Source: Pyropia yezoensis (taxonomy: Eukaryota; Rhodophyta; Bangiophyceae; Bangiales; Bangiaceae). Taken from it: a DNA stretch of 64,000 nt. The stretch is from NCBI GenBank assembly GCA_009829735.1, contig CM020618.1, positions 29,674,894 to 29,738,893 on the forward strand, read 5' to 3'. Numbering within the stretch: position 1 is the stretch's first letter; every line of letters begins with the position of its first letter. The position numbers and the translations under genes are program-made. This document shows, piece after piece, positions 41,359-52,132 of this stretch. Under the pieces are notes generated by a model. It ran no database searches, was not told the DNA's origin, and was given only the letters and a program-made list of their open reading frames with translations.

Positions 41359-42384
41359 TCAAGAGCGCCCAGAGCGGCAACGACGGAAGAACGACTCGAG
41401 GGCCTTCCTTTGACCAAAGGACCACTGGTCGGCGCTCGTCATGGCGGGGCGAAAAAGATCGACCAGCTCGTGGACGGTAGTACCCTCCCCCACAACGACC
41501 ATCCCAGACAGCCGTTCATTGATCATTACCTTCTTGACCAGGTCCAAGTACGCCACGTCTGTCTTCGGCTGGTAGTCCTCCTCGAATACGGTGAACACAC
41601 CAGCCCCATCCATGTCCACAACCCGCCCATACCTCGACACAGGCAAGTCGGGCGCAGCACCTGCGGCTGCGGCACCATCCTCAACAATCCCAAGTGTATC
41701 AACAACACCATTGGCCCCCAGCCGCCCACCGTCACGGCTGCTCGGCCCGCGCAGCTGCATCGGCGAGGACCCCAGAACCATCGCACGCGTGGCTGATCGA
41801 GAGGCCGCCTGGGCAGATAAGCAGCGCTGGATCTGCCGCAGGGGGTCTCCCCCGGCGACCAGTGCACCGCGTCCACCCTCTGCATCGGCGTCTGGAGGGG
41901 GGGCAGGCAGGCCTCCAGACTGGTCGGCGGCCGCCAGTAGCTTTGCTGCAACGGGAGACTTCCCAGCAACGCGCCGCTGGTAAGCGGCGCGCAGGACCGC
42001 CATGTTGTCCTTGTGCGTCGTCGACGAGCTCTTTCCGCTTCTGCTGGCAATCTCCGCCAGGTTGTCCAGGTCAACAGACATGCATTCAACCTCTGAAAGC
42101 GCCTTTCGACGGGACGGCACGGCGGCAGCAGGCCCACCGCCCCTCCCCCCCTCCTCAACAGAGCTGCTGCTGCTGGTCCCCCCCGCCTCGTGCGCAGTGT
42201 GGAGGCGTGCCTTCGTGGCTGCGAGCTTGCGCGCAGCGGCAGCATGCGCAGCGTAACGCGTCTGGCTCGCCACGCGCGCCAGCTGGATGTACTCGGCGGT
42301 CAAGCTGGGCGCGTTGCACACCATGACTGCCGGCGTCAAACGAAAAGCTCGCTTCCGCCGTACGACGTTGCGGTCTTTCACCAC
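41359..42384 (-). CDS. Unrecognised protein in the transposon core
   Basis: The frame of 341 residues starts MVKDRNVVRRKRAFRLTPA. It has a helical Ala-rich N-terminal third (AAHAAAARKLAATKARLHTA), serine and glycine linkers, and a well-mixed C-terminal region with VVDMDGAGVFTVFEEDY, DVAYLDLVKKVMINERLSGM, VVVGEGTTVHELVDLFR and GQRKALESFFRRCR. I know no family. Just upstream lies an acceptor-like CCCTCCAG, so this may be the second exon of the Cys-rich frame at 42475-43002; the donor was not resolved. A second copy beyond the gap (48745-49228) is cut short by it. Confidence 0.6.
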   Translation of the reverse strand: MVKDRNVVRRKRAFRLTPAVMVCNAPSLTAEYIQLARVASQTRYAAHAAAARKLAATKARLHTAHEAGGTSSSSSVEEGGRGGGPAAAVPSRRKALSEVECMSVDLDNLAEIASRSGKSSSTTHKDNMAVLRAAYQRRVAGKSPVAAKLLAAADQSGGLPAPPPDADAEGGRGALVAGGDPLRQIQRCLSAQAASRSATRAMVLGSSPMQLRGPSSRDGGRLGANGVVDTLGIVEDGAAAAGAAPDLPVSRYGRVVDMDGAGVFTVFEEDYQPKTDVAYLDLVKKVMINERLSGMVVVGEGTTVHELVDLFRPAMTSADQWSFGQRKALESFFRRCRSGRS

Positions 42385-42474
42385 AGCCTGGAGGGCACGT
42401 GAATGACTCGCGTGAATAAAAAAAAAACAGGATGGGTTGTTGAAAGCTCACAAAACGTCGAGACGAAAGTCAGA

Positions 42475-43002
42475 CTACGTGCCAACGAAAAAGGGAGTGG
42501 AAAGTACCATTGACACGCTCTGCATACGGCACCATGATGGGACGTGTGCCACATGGGGAGTTCGCCTCGTCCCCTCCCCCCCCCCCCCCCCCCTGGCTGA
42601 TCCTGCCACCGCCCCCGCCGCAGCGTGCTCCCCCGCACCACGTTTGAGGTACTGTACCACCAGCTCCCTTCTCTTCTGGAACCTCTCGCTCGTGCACGCC
42701 ACTGCTTGCGCCAGGCGATAACGTACCGTCTCATAAATTGCCCCATAACGGATGGTCATCGGCTCGTGACCATCTTGAAGACAGAGGGCGCAGCGCAACT
42801 GCTTCTTGGACGAGTCGCTGCGTGGGCACGACTTAGAGTCACAGCCCGCAGGGCCCAAGAGAAGCGCATCTCCCGGCTGCAGGTTGCAGCGACACTCCAC
42901 AGTCGCCATGTCGCAGTTGCGAGCGTCATGCTTGGGCGTTCCCTCCGCCGCCTGAAAACCGCAAAACCCGCACGTGGGATGGCCGCGCCGGCGTGCGGCC
43001 AT
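42475..43002 (-). CDS. Cys-rich, probable zinc-binding protein in the transposon core
   Basis: From the ATG at 43002 the product starts MAARRRGHPTCGFCGFQAAE. It then has Cys/His pairs: CDMATVECRC, GCDSKSCP and RCALCLQDGH. A helical, charged region follows (ERFQKRRELVVQYLKR). The CxxC pairs suggest one or two zinc sites. After a Gly-rich stretch the frame goes on to 42475, but the last part may be intron. It is divergent from the transposase with 971 bases between the starts. A DNA-binding partner of the transposase would fit but is only a guess. The second copy is 49319-49846. Confidence 0.6.
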   Translation of the reverse strand: MAARRRGHPTCGFCGFQAAEGTPKHDARNCDMATVECRCNLQPGDALLLGPAGCDSKSCPRSDSSKKQLRCALCLQDGHEPMTIRYGAIYETVRYRLAQAVACTSERFQKRRELVVQYLKRGAGEHAAAGAVAGSARGGGGGEGTRRTPHVAHVPSWCRMQSVSMVLSTPFFVGT

Positions 43003-43973
43003 CGGAGGGAGTCTCCAAGGGTCCCCACACAAGCAGGAAGTGCCGCCGAGCACGGAAGCGCGAAGGAGGTGAGAGGAAGCGCGGCGAGAGGCTCGCCAGA
43101 CCTGAGGCGTCAGGCAGCGGACTCGTGGGGAAGCGACGGTGGGGTTGTGGGGGCGCGGCCCCAGGAGCGCGTTGTGGACAGTGGCACAAGGTGGGGACGG
43201 CGGGTGGGGACGCGCCGTGCGCGGCAAGCTGCGTTAGGGGCAGAGGGGGGGCCCCGTCGAGGCAGTGCGAGGCCCCCTGGGGTGTGGGGTGGCGCGGTGC
43301 AGCCTGACTGGGAAGGACGAGGAGAATGTCAGGCAAAACATGGTCGATGCCCTTCAGGCCATCCCTGAACGTAGACGTTTTTTTTGCTTATGGCAACTCA
43401 CCCTGAGGCACCGCCCCGCCGGAGAAGGGACCTCTGGACCTTCCAGAAGGGCAGTGGACACAGAAGCAGCTCGACTGGGAAGGACATGCGTGGGAGCGCA
43501 AACTGATCTGATTGACCAATGGACGACCGGCACAGTGTTTTTGAAGTTTGACAGGGCTTCTCCCAGAGAAATCCCACAGCGCCAAAACGTAGGTCGATTC
43601 TTTGCTCGCATGCATGGGTGCCAGACTTCCCGGACCTGTCAGTCGGTGTTCTCGTCACTTTTCACTTTTTACAATCGCCCTTTCACTTCTCGTGGCGAGC
43701 GCCTGGCGGCAGCACGGGAAGCACTCACGCGGTTGCTGGGTGCTGCCTGACGCCCAGGCCAGGCCCTCTGTCTCAGCGCTCGCTTTTCCACTCTCGTGCG
43801 CGACACCCACTTGCCTGCCTTTCCCCTTACCTTTCCCGTTCCCAGCCGGCTAGGCAGCCGCACAGCCCTTCACAAACCCTCATTCCACCACTGCGTCTAC
43901 CCCTGGCTCCGCTCCGTGCCGACGAGCTCGCGTTGCCCTGCCGCGTCCAAGACGGCTTTTTTTCTCAGACGCT
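43003..43973. promoter_or_regulatory. Divergent promoter region of the transposon
   Basis: Nearly 1 kb lies between the start of the Cys-rich protein (-) and the transposase (+), so both promoters should be here. Pyrimidine-rich sequence precedes the transposase start (TTTTTTTCTCAGACGCTATG), which could be a splice acceptor for a leader intron. No other gene is seen. Confidence 0.45.
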
Positions 43974-45083
43974 ATGACGTTTCCGGAGGACCGCCGCGTC
44001 CTGGTCCTCTCCTGGCTCATTGCCGGAGAAATGTCGCAGCCTGAAGCAGCGCGCCTCGGTGGTGTCGGCTCGGCTACCGTGTGGCGCTGGCTCGATGTCT
44101 ACAAAAAGACGGGATCGTTCTGGCCTGACGACTCCCTGGGCCAGCGGCACTTTGACTGTGCCGTTTTCAACCCCAACTTTTTGCAGGCCGTGACGGCGCT
44201 GATCGTCGACTCTCCCGAGGCCTTCCTCGGAGAGATCTCAGTGACCTTGAGGCACCTGTCTGGGCTGCCTGGGTGGGAGGGGCTCCCTCACTCGCCGTCC
44301 ACTGTGCTGCGCGTACTCTCTGCCGTGGGCTACACGCACAAAAAGATCATCACGCACTTCCGAGAGCGCGACGTCCAGCGCCGCCGCGCGTTCGGCCGCG
44401 CCATCAGGCGCGTGCCCATCAAGTGCATCGTGAGCGCTGATGAGGTCCACAAGGACGGGTCTACCGACTACCGGCGGTACGGGTGGGCGCTTCGCGGGAG
44501 ACGCGATGAGGCTCTCATTGCGGACCCTCGCCAAACCCCCCGCTTTTCTACCATGGCGGCTGTGTCTATTGACGGCGTGGTTGAGACGCTGACGTGCGCA
44601 GTGCCTCCGGCCTACTGCTCCCTGGACTGGGCCTTTTTTATCCACCGCCTGGCTCCCAGTATGGGCATGTGGAACCCAGACCTGCCGGCTAATCGATGGA
44701 CCGAGCAGGAGCCGAGGTCGGTGCTGCTCATCGACAATGCGGCTATCCACTCCGACGAGTGCGACGATCTTGCTCGAGAATACGGCATCCTCGTCCTGCG
44801 CCTGCCCCCCTACTCTCCCGACTTTGCGCCGGTTGAGGGGGTCTTCTCCAATTTGAAGGCGTGGCTCTCGGCGGAGTCGGCGGATGACCGGCTGGGCGGC
44901 GTGACCATGCCTGACGGTTCCTTGATGGGGAAAAATGTCCGGTTGATGATGGAGGTGGGCCTCGCGAGCATTTCCAGAGAGCAATGCGCGGGTCAGTTTG
45001 GTCGCGTGTATCGCGAATGGCTGCGACAGGATTTACACGTTGACGGGTTGATGGGAGGGCCTGACGTTATCGCAGAGATGTGA
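43974..45083 (+). CDS. IS630/Tc1-type DDE transposase
   Basis: The frame is open for 369 residues. Residues 10-50 form a helix-turn-helix (VLVLSWLIAGEMSQPEAARL, then ATVWRWLDVYKKTG) and about 60-140 a second winged-helix-like region. The catalytic triad of the DDE_3 family is visible: D156 in VSADEVHKDG, D254 in LLIDNAAIHSDE, and E288 in PPYSPDFAPVEGVFSNLK, with 33 residues between the last two. The length is normal for the family and no inactivating change is seen, so it may be active. It lies near the inner edge of the right arm. An apparently identical copy at 50817-51926 is probably the same locus assembled twice. Confidence 0.9.
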   Translation: MTFPEDRRVLVLSWLIAGEMSQPEAARLGGVGSATVWRWLDVYKKTGSFWPDDSLGQRHFDCAVFNPNFLQAVTALIVDSPEAFLGEISVTLRHLSGLPGWEGLPHSPSTVLRVLSAVGYTHKKIITHFRERDVQRRRAFGRAIRRVPIKCIVSADEVHKDGSTDYRRYGWALRGRRDEALIADPRQTPRFSTMAAVSIDGVVETLTCAVPPAYCSLDWAFFIHRLAPSMGMWNPDLPANRWTEQEPRSVLLIDNAAIHSDECDDLAREYGILVLRLPPYSPDFAPVEGVFSNLKAWLSAESADDRLGGVTMPDGSLMGKNVRLMMEVGLASISREQCAGQFGRVYREWLRQDLHVDGLMGGPDVIAEM

Positions 45084-45289
45084 AATTGCATTCTTGATGA
45101 ACACTCACTGGCGGCGCGCACGGATGGGAGTAACCCGGGGCCCATCAGAAGGGACGATGGGAAAGCGCCCATGGAGCGCATCCGCCGGCCGCAGAGGAAA
45201 GCACACACGTGTCGGTCGTTGCTACCACCACCGACGACTCTCCACCACCAACCCCCTCGCTCGGCGCGCCCCACTTGCCCTCAAATGAA

Positions 45290-48002
45290 CCCCCCGCGGA
45301 AAAAAACAACTGCCGTCGCCCCCCCTACCACCACGAGGACCAGCGCCCAGCCGGAAGGAGGACCACCGCTCCGCCACGCACCACCACCAGGACCCCCACC
45401 AGCACCGCCCACTCTACCCCCCCCCAGAGCAACCCCGATCACCCCCGCCCAAATCTCGGCCCCCCCCGACCACAGCGCGGGTGCCATGACGCAGGCAGGA
45501 CTCCGGCGTTGCTGCCGCTACCGCCTCCTTGCCGCAGCCACGGCGGGGGTTGTCAATCCCCCGCGACATCCATGGCCTCCCGCCATGCCTCACGGCGCGA
45601 CCGGCGTGGACACAGCGGTGGCGGCGGCGTCTGCGAGGGTGGAGTTCGCGGCGAAGGGTGTGCCGGCGGCAGAACAAAAAAGGACCATCTGTCCCCCACA
45701 CCACCTCGAGCCCCAGCCCCCAGGCGGTAAACGAACCACCGCACCGCCACACACCGCCAGCAGGCCCCCAACCAGCACCCACCACGGTACACCCACAGCA
45801 TCCCCCGGATCAACCCTCCCCCACAGCCCCGCCGCCCCCCACAACAGCACTGCCACCGTGACGCCGCCGCGACGCCCACCTTGCCACTGCTGCCGCTTCC
45901 TTGCCGCCACCACCGCGGGGGTCGTCTCTCTCCCGCAACCGCCACGGCCGGCAGCCACGCCCCACCGCGCCACCGGCGTGGTGGTCGCTGCGGCGGCGGC
46001 GGGGGTGGCGGCGGCGGCGGCAGCAAAAGAGGCCGCGGCCCCCCCCCACCACCACGAGCACCAGCTCCCAGCGGGAAGAGGACCACCGCACCGCCGCGGC
46101 ACCGCCAGGAGCCCAACCACCAGCACCCCCACAGCACCCCCCCCCGGAGCCTCTCCCGCAGCACCCCCCCCCACAGCCCCGCCACCCCCCACAACAGCAC
46201 CGCCGCCGTGTCGCCGCCGCGTCGCCGACCTTGCTGCCGCTGCCGCTTTCTTGCCGCCGAGAGGCGCGGGAACGGGGGCCGCGCAGGGGCAGGCGCGGGC
46301 ATTGGAAAGTTCTTCACAGGCCCTTCAATGTTCAACAATGGGACAGAGAAAAACAATGCCAAGGAAAAGAAGCACAAAACAATGCACGTAGAAAAGTGAG
46401 GGGTCATGAAAAACGACGGGCTGATGCAAAGAATCAAGAAAGGAAACACAAAGAATCAAAAACGTCGGCAGCCGCGGCGCTCACACCAGCTATGAGACAG
46501 GAGGACAGTCAAGCGCACCACAGGAGACACACTGGCAGGTAGCACGCGACGTCTGGCGACGCCGGCAGGCAGACGCCATGGGCTTGGCGTGGCGGATGGG
46601 GGTAACTGGGCGACGCCGGCCTTGCCACCGCTGCCGCCTCCGTGCCGCGGCCGCCGCGGGGGTCGTCACCCCCCCACGACCTCCGCGGCCGGCAGCCACG
46701 CCCCACCGCGCGACCGGCGTGGCGGTGGGGGATGGCGCGGCGGCGGCGGGGCGGCCGTGGCAAAAAAAAAGCTGCCATCGCCCCCCCCAACAACCACGAG
46801 CGCCGGCACCCAGCCAGAAAGAGGACCATCACACCGTCGCACACCTCCAATGGCCCCCCCCGGCACCCGCACAGCACACCCCCCCACAGCATCCCCCCAA
46901 TTACCCCCCCCACACCCCCGCCCCCCCCACAACAGCAGCACCGCTGCCGTGACGCCGACGCGACGACGATCTTGATTCTGCTGCCGCTGCCTTGCCGCCC
47001 CACCGCGGGGGTTGTCCCTCCCCCGCAACCGCCACGGCCGGCAGCCACGCCCCACCGCGCCACCGGCGTGGTGGTCGCTGCGGCGGCGGCGGGGTGGCGG
47101 CGGCGCAAAAAAAAAAAAGCGGCGGCCCCCCCCACCACCACGAGCACCAGCTCCCAGGCGGGAAGAGGACCACCGCACCCGCGCACCGCCAGCAGCCCCC
47201 CCACCACCACCCGCCACAGCACCCCCCCCTCGCAGCCTCTCCTGCAGCTCCCCCCCCACACAGCCCCGCCACCCCACAACAGCACCGCCGCCGTGTCGCC
47301 GCCGCGTCGCCGACCTTGCTGCCGCTGCCGCTTTCTTGCCGCCGAGAGTCGCGGGGACGGGGGCGGTGCCGCTGCGGAGGATGGGGCGGGGCGATGGAAG
47401 CGCGCGGCAACGATGGCGCGTACGACGGTGGGGTGGCAGTGGCCGCAGGCGACGGGATGCCGACGGCGGTGGGGGGGTACGGGCGGTGACCGGGAGCAGG
47501 GAGCTGGAGAGCGAGGGGGTTTTGGTGACGCAAAAAAACCAGGGGGAACATCCTGCAACGTAGCGCAGCCAAGGCCTCATTGCGTGGGGCGTACACCCTT
47601 TTCTCCGTGCTTTTTTAGGCCCGCACGCTGTCGGGCGAGCTCAGTCGGTACGTAGCAGACTACGCCCCGCGGCATGAAAAGTGTGCTCCACTTTTCCAGG
47701 GCCGGCGAACGTTTGGCGCCGGCGTTCTGCTCCAAGTCAGGGCGCTTTGGAAAAATCTGGGACCTGGCTCTCTGTGAGTGCCCAAGACCAGCGTTGGGAA
47801 AAGCGTTGGGGACGCTGATCGTTCTTTTTGACAATGAGGGCTGACGCGCATCGCGCTTTGAAAAGATCAGAGCCTTCGTTGTGCTTTCACCTGAGACACT
47901 TCAAAAAGCACTCAGGAGGCTCCAAAAACACAAAAGTACCGGGGCGGGGGGGGGCGGCGGCCGAGTGCCCCTGAACGGCAGTGCTGCGTCAGTCGCAGCG
48001 CC
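45290..48002 (-). repeat. Right inverted-repeat arm
   Basis: It is the reverse complement of the left arm from the outer end inward for about 2.2 kb (48002 to about 45850). It then continues with diverged subunits to about 45290. The subunit mark CACAACAGCAC occurs at about 45840, 46190 and 47274; an altered form is at about 46929 and a diverged one near 45471. The spacer with CCCTTCAATGTTCAACAATG lies near 46330. Confidence 0.85.
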
Positions 48003-48244
48003 ATGCCCTCGCCTCGCCCCTTTCCCCCTTCCCCCTTCCCCTCTTTCTCCCATCCAGCCCCGTCATGGGAAATTCAAGGGGTAGCAGCGGAGGTACGAGG
48101 CTGCTCGTGACCAGTAACAGTGTGCGCCGCCCACTCCAGTGATCACCTGCGACCTGGTGGCCGCGGGGCGCCGGGCGCAGCATACAGAGTCCGCTGGTGC
48201 CGTCTCCGCGTGGCCGCTCCGAGGGCTAATGCCGCTGCCAGTTT

Positions 48245-48744
48245 NNNNNNNNNNNNNNNNNNNNNNNNNNNNNNNNNNNNNNNNNNNNNNNNNNNNNNNN
48301 NNNNNNNNNNNNNNNNNNNNNNNNNNNNNNNNNNNNNNNNNNNNNNNNNNNNNNNNNNNNNNNNNNNNNNNNNNNNNNNNNNNNNNNNNNNNNNNNNNNN
48401 NNNNNNNNNNNNNNNNNNNNNNNNNNNNNNNNNNNNNNNNNNNNNNNNNNNNNNNNNNNNNNNNNNNNNNNNNNNNNNNNNNNNNNNNNNNNNNNNNNNN
48501 NNNNNNNNNNNNNNNNNNNNNNNNNNNNNNNNNNNNNNNNNNNNNNNNNNNNNNNNNNNNNNNNNNNNNNNNNNNNNNNNNNNNNNNNNNNNNNNNNNNN
48601 NNNNNNNNNNNNNNNNNNNNNNNNNNNNNNNNNNNNNNNNNNNNNNNNNNNNNNNNNNNNNNNNNNNNNNNNNNNNNNNNNNNNNNNNNNNNNNNNNNNN
48701 NNNNNNNNNNNNNNNNNNNNNNNNNNNNNNNNNNNNNNNNNNNN
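48245..48744. other. Assembly gap, 500 N, probably without real sequence
   Basis: There are exactly 500 N between two contigs that overlap by about 6.35 kb, so there is likely no missing DNA here. Confidence 0.95.
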
Positions 48745-49228
48745 GGGCAGGCAGGCCTCCAGACTGGTCGGCGGCCGCCAGTAGCTTTGCTGCAACGGGA
48801 GACTTCCCAGCAACGCGCCGCTGGTAAGCGGCGCGCAGGACCGCCATGTTGTCCTTGTGCGTCGTCGACGAGCTCTTTCCGCTTCTGCTGGCAATCTCCG
48901 CCAGGTTGTCCAGGTCAACAGACATGCATTCAACCTCTGAAAGCGCCTTTCGACGGGACGGCACGGCGGCAGCAGGCCCACCGCCCCTCCCCCCCTCCTC
49001 AACAGAGCTGCTGCTGCTGGTCCCCCCCGCCTCGTGCGCAGTGTGGAGGCGTGCCTTCGTGGCTGCGAGCTTGCGCGCAGCGGCAGCATGCGCAGCGTAA
49101 CGCGTCTGGCTCGCCACGCGCGCCAGCTGGATGTACTCGGCGGTCAAGCTGGGCGCGTTGCACACCATGACTGCCGGCGTCAAACGAAAAGCTCGCTTCC
49201 GCCGTACGACGTTGCGGTCTTTCACCAC
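48745..49228 (-). CDS. N-terminal part of the 341-residue frame (second representation)
   Basis: It is the same as 41899-42384; the rest is lost at the gap. Not an independent gene if the overlap is an artefact. Confidence 0.6.
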
Positions 49229-49318
49229 AGCCTGGAGGGCACGTGAATGACTCGCGTGAATAAAAAAAAAACAGGATGGGTTGTTGAAAGCTCACAAAAC
49301 GTCGAGACGAAAGTCAGA

Positions 49319-49846
49319 CTACGTGCCAACGAAAAAGGGAGTGGAAAGTACCATTGACACGCTCTGCATACGGCACCATGATGGGACGTGTGCCACATGG
49401 GGAGTTCGCCTCGTCCCCTCCCGCCCCCCCCCCCCCCTGGCTGATCCTGCCACCGCCCCCGCCGCAGCGTGCTCCCCCGCACCACGTTTGAGGTACTGTA
49501 CCACCAGCTCCCTTCTCTTCTGGAACCTCTCGCTCGTGCACGCCACTGCTTGCGCCAGGCGATAACGTACCGTCTCATAAATTGCCCCATAACGGATGGT
49601 CATCGGCTCGTGACCATCTTGAAGACAGAGGGCGCAGCGCAACTGCTTCTTGGACGAGTCGCTGCGTGGGCACGACTTAGAGTCACAGCCCGCAGGGCCC
49701 AAGAGAAGCGCATCTCCCGGCTGCAGGTTGCAGCGACACTCCACAGTCGCCATGTCGCAGTTGCGAGCGTCATGCTTGGGCGTTCCCTCCGCCGCCTGAA
49801 AACCGCAAAACCCGCACGTGGGATGGCCGCGCCGGCGTGCGGCCAT
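49319..49846 (-). CDS. Cys-rich protein (second representation)
   Basis: It is the same as 42475-43002, with the same Cys/His pairs and start. Confidence 0.6.
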   Translation of the reverse strand: MAARRRGHPTCGFCGFQAAEGTPKHDARNCDMATVECRCNLQPGDALLLGPAGCDSKSCPRSDSSKKQLRCALCLQDGHEPMTIRYGAIYETVRYRLAQAVACTSERFQKRRELVVQYLKRGAGEHAAAGAVAGSARGGGGREGTRRTPHVAHVPSWCRMQSVSMVLSTPFFVGT

Positions 49847-50816
49847 CGGAGGGAGTCTCCAAGGGTCCCCACACAAGCAGGAAGTGCCGCCGAGCACGGA
49901 AGCGCGAAGGAGGTGAGAGGAAGCGCGGCGAGAGGCTCGCCAGACCTGAGGCGTCAGGCAGCGGACTCGTGGGGAAGCGACGGTGGGGTTGTGGGGCGCG
50001 GCCCCAGGAGCGCGTTGTGGACAGTGGCACAAGGTGGGGACGGCGGGTGGGGACGCGCCGTGCGCGGCAAGCTGCGTTAGGGGCAGAGGGGGGCCCCGTC
50101 GAGGCAGTGCGAGGCCCCCTGGGGTGTGGGGTGGCGCGGTGCAGCCTGACTGGGAAGGACGAGGAGAATGTCAGGCAAAACATGGTCGATGCCCTTCAGG
50201 CCATCCCTGAACGTAGACGTTTTTTTTGCTTATGGCAACTCACCCTGAGGCACCGCCCCGCCGGAGAAGGGACCTCTGGACCTTCCAGAAGGGCAGTGGA
50301 CACAGAAGCAGCTCGACTGGGAAGGACATGCGTGGGAGCGCAAACTGATCTGATTGACCAATGGACGACCGGCACAGTGTTTTTGAAGTTTGACAGGGCT
50401 TCTCCCAGAGAAATCCCACAGCGCCAAAACGTAGGTCGATTCTTTGCTCGCATGCATGGGTGCCAGACTTCCCGGACCTGTCAGTCGGTGTTCTCGTCAC
50501 TTTTCACTTTTTACAATCGCCCTTTCACTTCTCGTGGCGAGCGCCTGGCGGCAGCACGGGAAGCACTCACGCGGTTGCTGGGTGCTGCCTGACGCCCAGG
50601 CCAGGCCCTCTGTCTCAGCGCTCGCTTTTCCACTCTCGTGCGCGACACCCACTTGCCTGCCTTTCCCCTTACCTTTCCCGTTCCCAGCCGGCTAGGCAGC
50701 CGCACAGCCCCTTCACAAACCCTCATTCCACCACTGCGTCTACCCCTGGCTCCGCTCCGTGCCGACGAGCTCGCGTTGCCCTGCCGCGTCCAAGACGGCT
50801 TTTTTTCTCAGACGCT

Positions 50817-51926
50817 ATGACGTTTCCGGAGGACCGCCGCGTCCTGGTCCTCTCCTGGCTCATTGCCGGAGAAATGTCGCAGCCTGAAGCAGCGCGCCTC
50901 GGTGGTGTCGGCTCGGCTACCGTGTGGCGCTGGCTCGATGTCTACAAAAAGACGGGATCGTTCTGGCCTGACGACTCCCTGGGCCAGCGGCACTTTGACT
51001 GTGCCGTTTTCAACCCCAACTTTTTGCAGGCCGTGACGGCGCTGATCGTCGACTCTCCCGAGGCCTTCCTCGGAGAGATCTCAGTGACCTTGAGGCACCT
51101 GTCTGGGCTGCCTGGGTGGGAGGGGCTCCCTCACTCGCCGTCCACTGTGCTGCGCGTACTCTCTGCCGTGGGCTACACGCACAAAAAGATCATCACGCAC
51201 TTCCGAGAGCGCGACGTCCAGCGCCGCCGCGCGTTCGGCCGCGCCATCAGGCGCGTGCCCATCAAGTGCATCGTGAGCGCTGATGAGGTCCACAAGGACG
51301 GGTCTACCGACTACCGGCGGTACGGGTGGGCGCTTCGCGGGAGACGCGATGAGGCTCTCATTGCGGACCCTCGCCAAACCCCCCGCTTTTCTACCATGGC
51401 GGCTGTGTCTATTGACGGCGTGGTTGAGACGCTGACGTGCGCAGTGCCTCCGGCCTACTGCTCCCTGGACTGGGCCTTTTTTATCCACCGCCTGGCTCCC
51501 AGTATGGGCATGTGGAACCCAGACCTGCCGGCTAATCGATGGACCGAGCAGGAGCCGAGGTCGGTGCTGCTCATCGACAATGCGGCTATCCACTCCGACG
51601 AGTGCGACGATCTTGCTCGAGAATACGGCATCCTCGTCCTGCGCCTGCCCCCCTACTCTCCCGACTTTGCGCCGGTTGAGGGGGTCTTCTCCAATTTGAA
51701 GGCGTGGCTCTCGGCGGAGTCGGCGGATGACCGGCTGGGCGGCGTGACCATGCCTGACGGTTCCTTGATGGGGAAAAATGTCCGGTTGATGATGGAGGTG
51801 GGCCTCGCGAGCATTTCCAGAGAGCAATGCGCGGGTCAGTTTGGTCGCGTGTATCGCGAATGGCTGCGACAGGATTTACACGTTGACGGGTTGATGGGAG
51901 GGCCTGACGTTATCGCAGAGATGTGA
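50817..51926 (+). CDS. DDE transposase (second representation)
   Basis: It is the same 369 residues as 43974-45083, including D156, D254 and E288. In this copy the upstream frame stays open to 50460 because of a one-base difference in the leader; the internal ATG is still the likely start, as in the other copy. Confidence 0.85.
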   Translation: MTFPEDRRVLVLSWLIAGEMSQPEAARLGGVGSATVWRWLDVYKKTGSFWPDDSLGQRHFDCAVFNPNFLQAVTALIVDSPEAFLGEISVTLRHLSGLPGWEGLPHSPSTVLRVLSAVGYTHKKIITHFRERDVQRRRAFGRAIRRVPIKCIVSADEVHKDGSTDYRRYGWALRGRRDEALIADPRQTPRFSTMAAVSIDGVVETLTCAVPPAYCSLDWAFFIHRLAPSMGMWNPDLPANRWTEQEPRSVLLIDNAAIHSDECDDLAREYGILVLRLPPYSPDFAPVEGVFSNLKAWLSAESADDRLGGVTMPDGSLMGKNVRLMMEVGLASISREQCAGQFGRVYREWLRQDLHVDGLMGGPDVIAEM

Positions 51927-52132
51927 AATTGCATTCTTGATGAACACTCACTGGCGGCGCGCACGGATGGGAGTAACCCGGGGCCCATCAGAAGGGACGA
52001 TGGGAAAGCGCCCATGGAGCGCATCCGCCGGCCGCAGAGGAAAGCACACACGTGTCGGTCGTTGCTACCACCACCGACGACTCTCCACCACCAACCCCCT
52101 CGCTCGGCGCGCCCCACTTGCCCTCAAATGAA

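Larger units (their letters stand above)
37578..48002. mobile_element. Large DNA transposon with multi-kilobase inverted-repeat arms
   Basis: Inverted arms (37578-40386 and 45290-48002) enclose a unique core with an IS630/Tc1-type DDE transposase (+) and two minus-strand frames. The outer ends are sharp: GGCGCTGCGACTGACGCAG starts the left arm at 37578 and its reverse complement ends the right arm at 48002, and the flanks beyond differ. Homology runs inward without a break for about 2.2 kb. No target-site duplication was found at these edges. Long arms made of internal repeats recall foldback-type elements, though they are not typical of IS630/Tc1 elements. The grouping of arms and transposase as one element is my inference. 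Confidence 0.7.
41899..48244. repeat. Right end of contig 3, overlapping contig 4
   Basis: This stretch recurs at 48745-55101. Contig 3 ends at 48244 (GCTAATGCCGCTGCCAGTTT), which equals the point 55101 inside contig 4. Contig 4 starts at 48745, which equals 41899 inside contig 3. That dovetail is the pattern of one locus read twice. This copy is 14 bases or so shorter, mostly in runs within the right arm. Confidence 0.95.
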
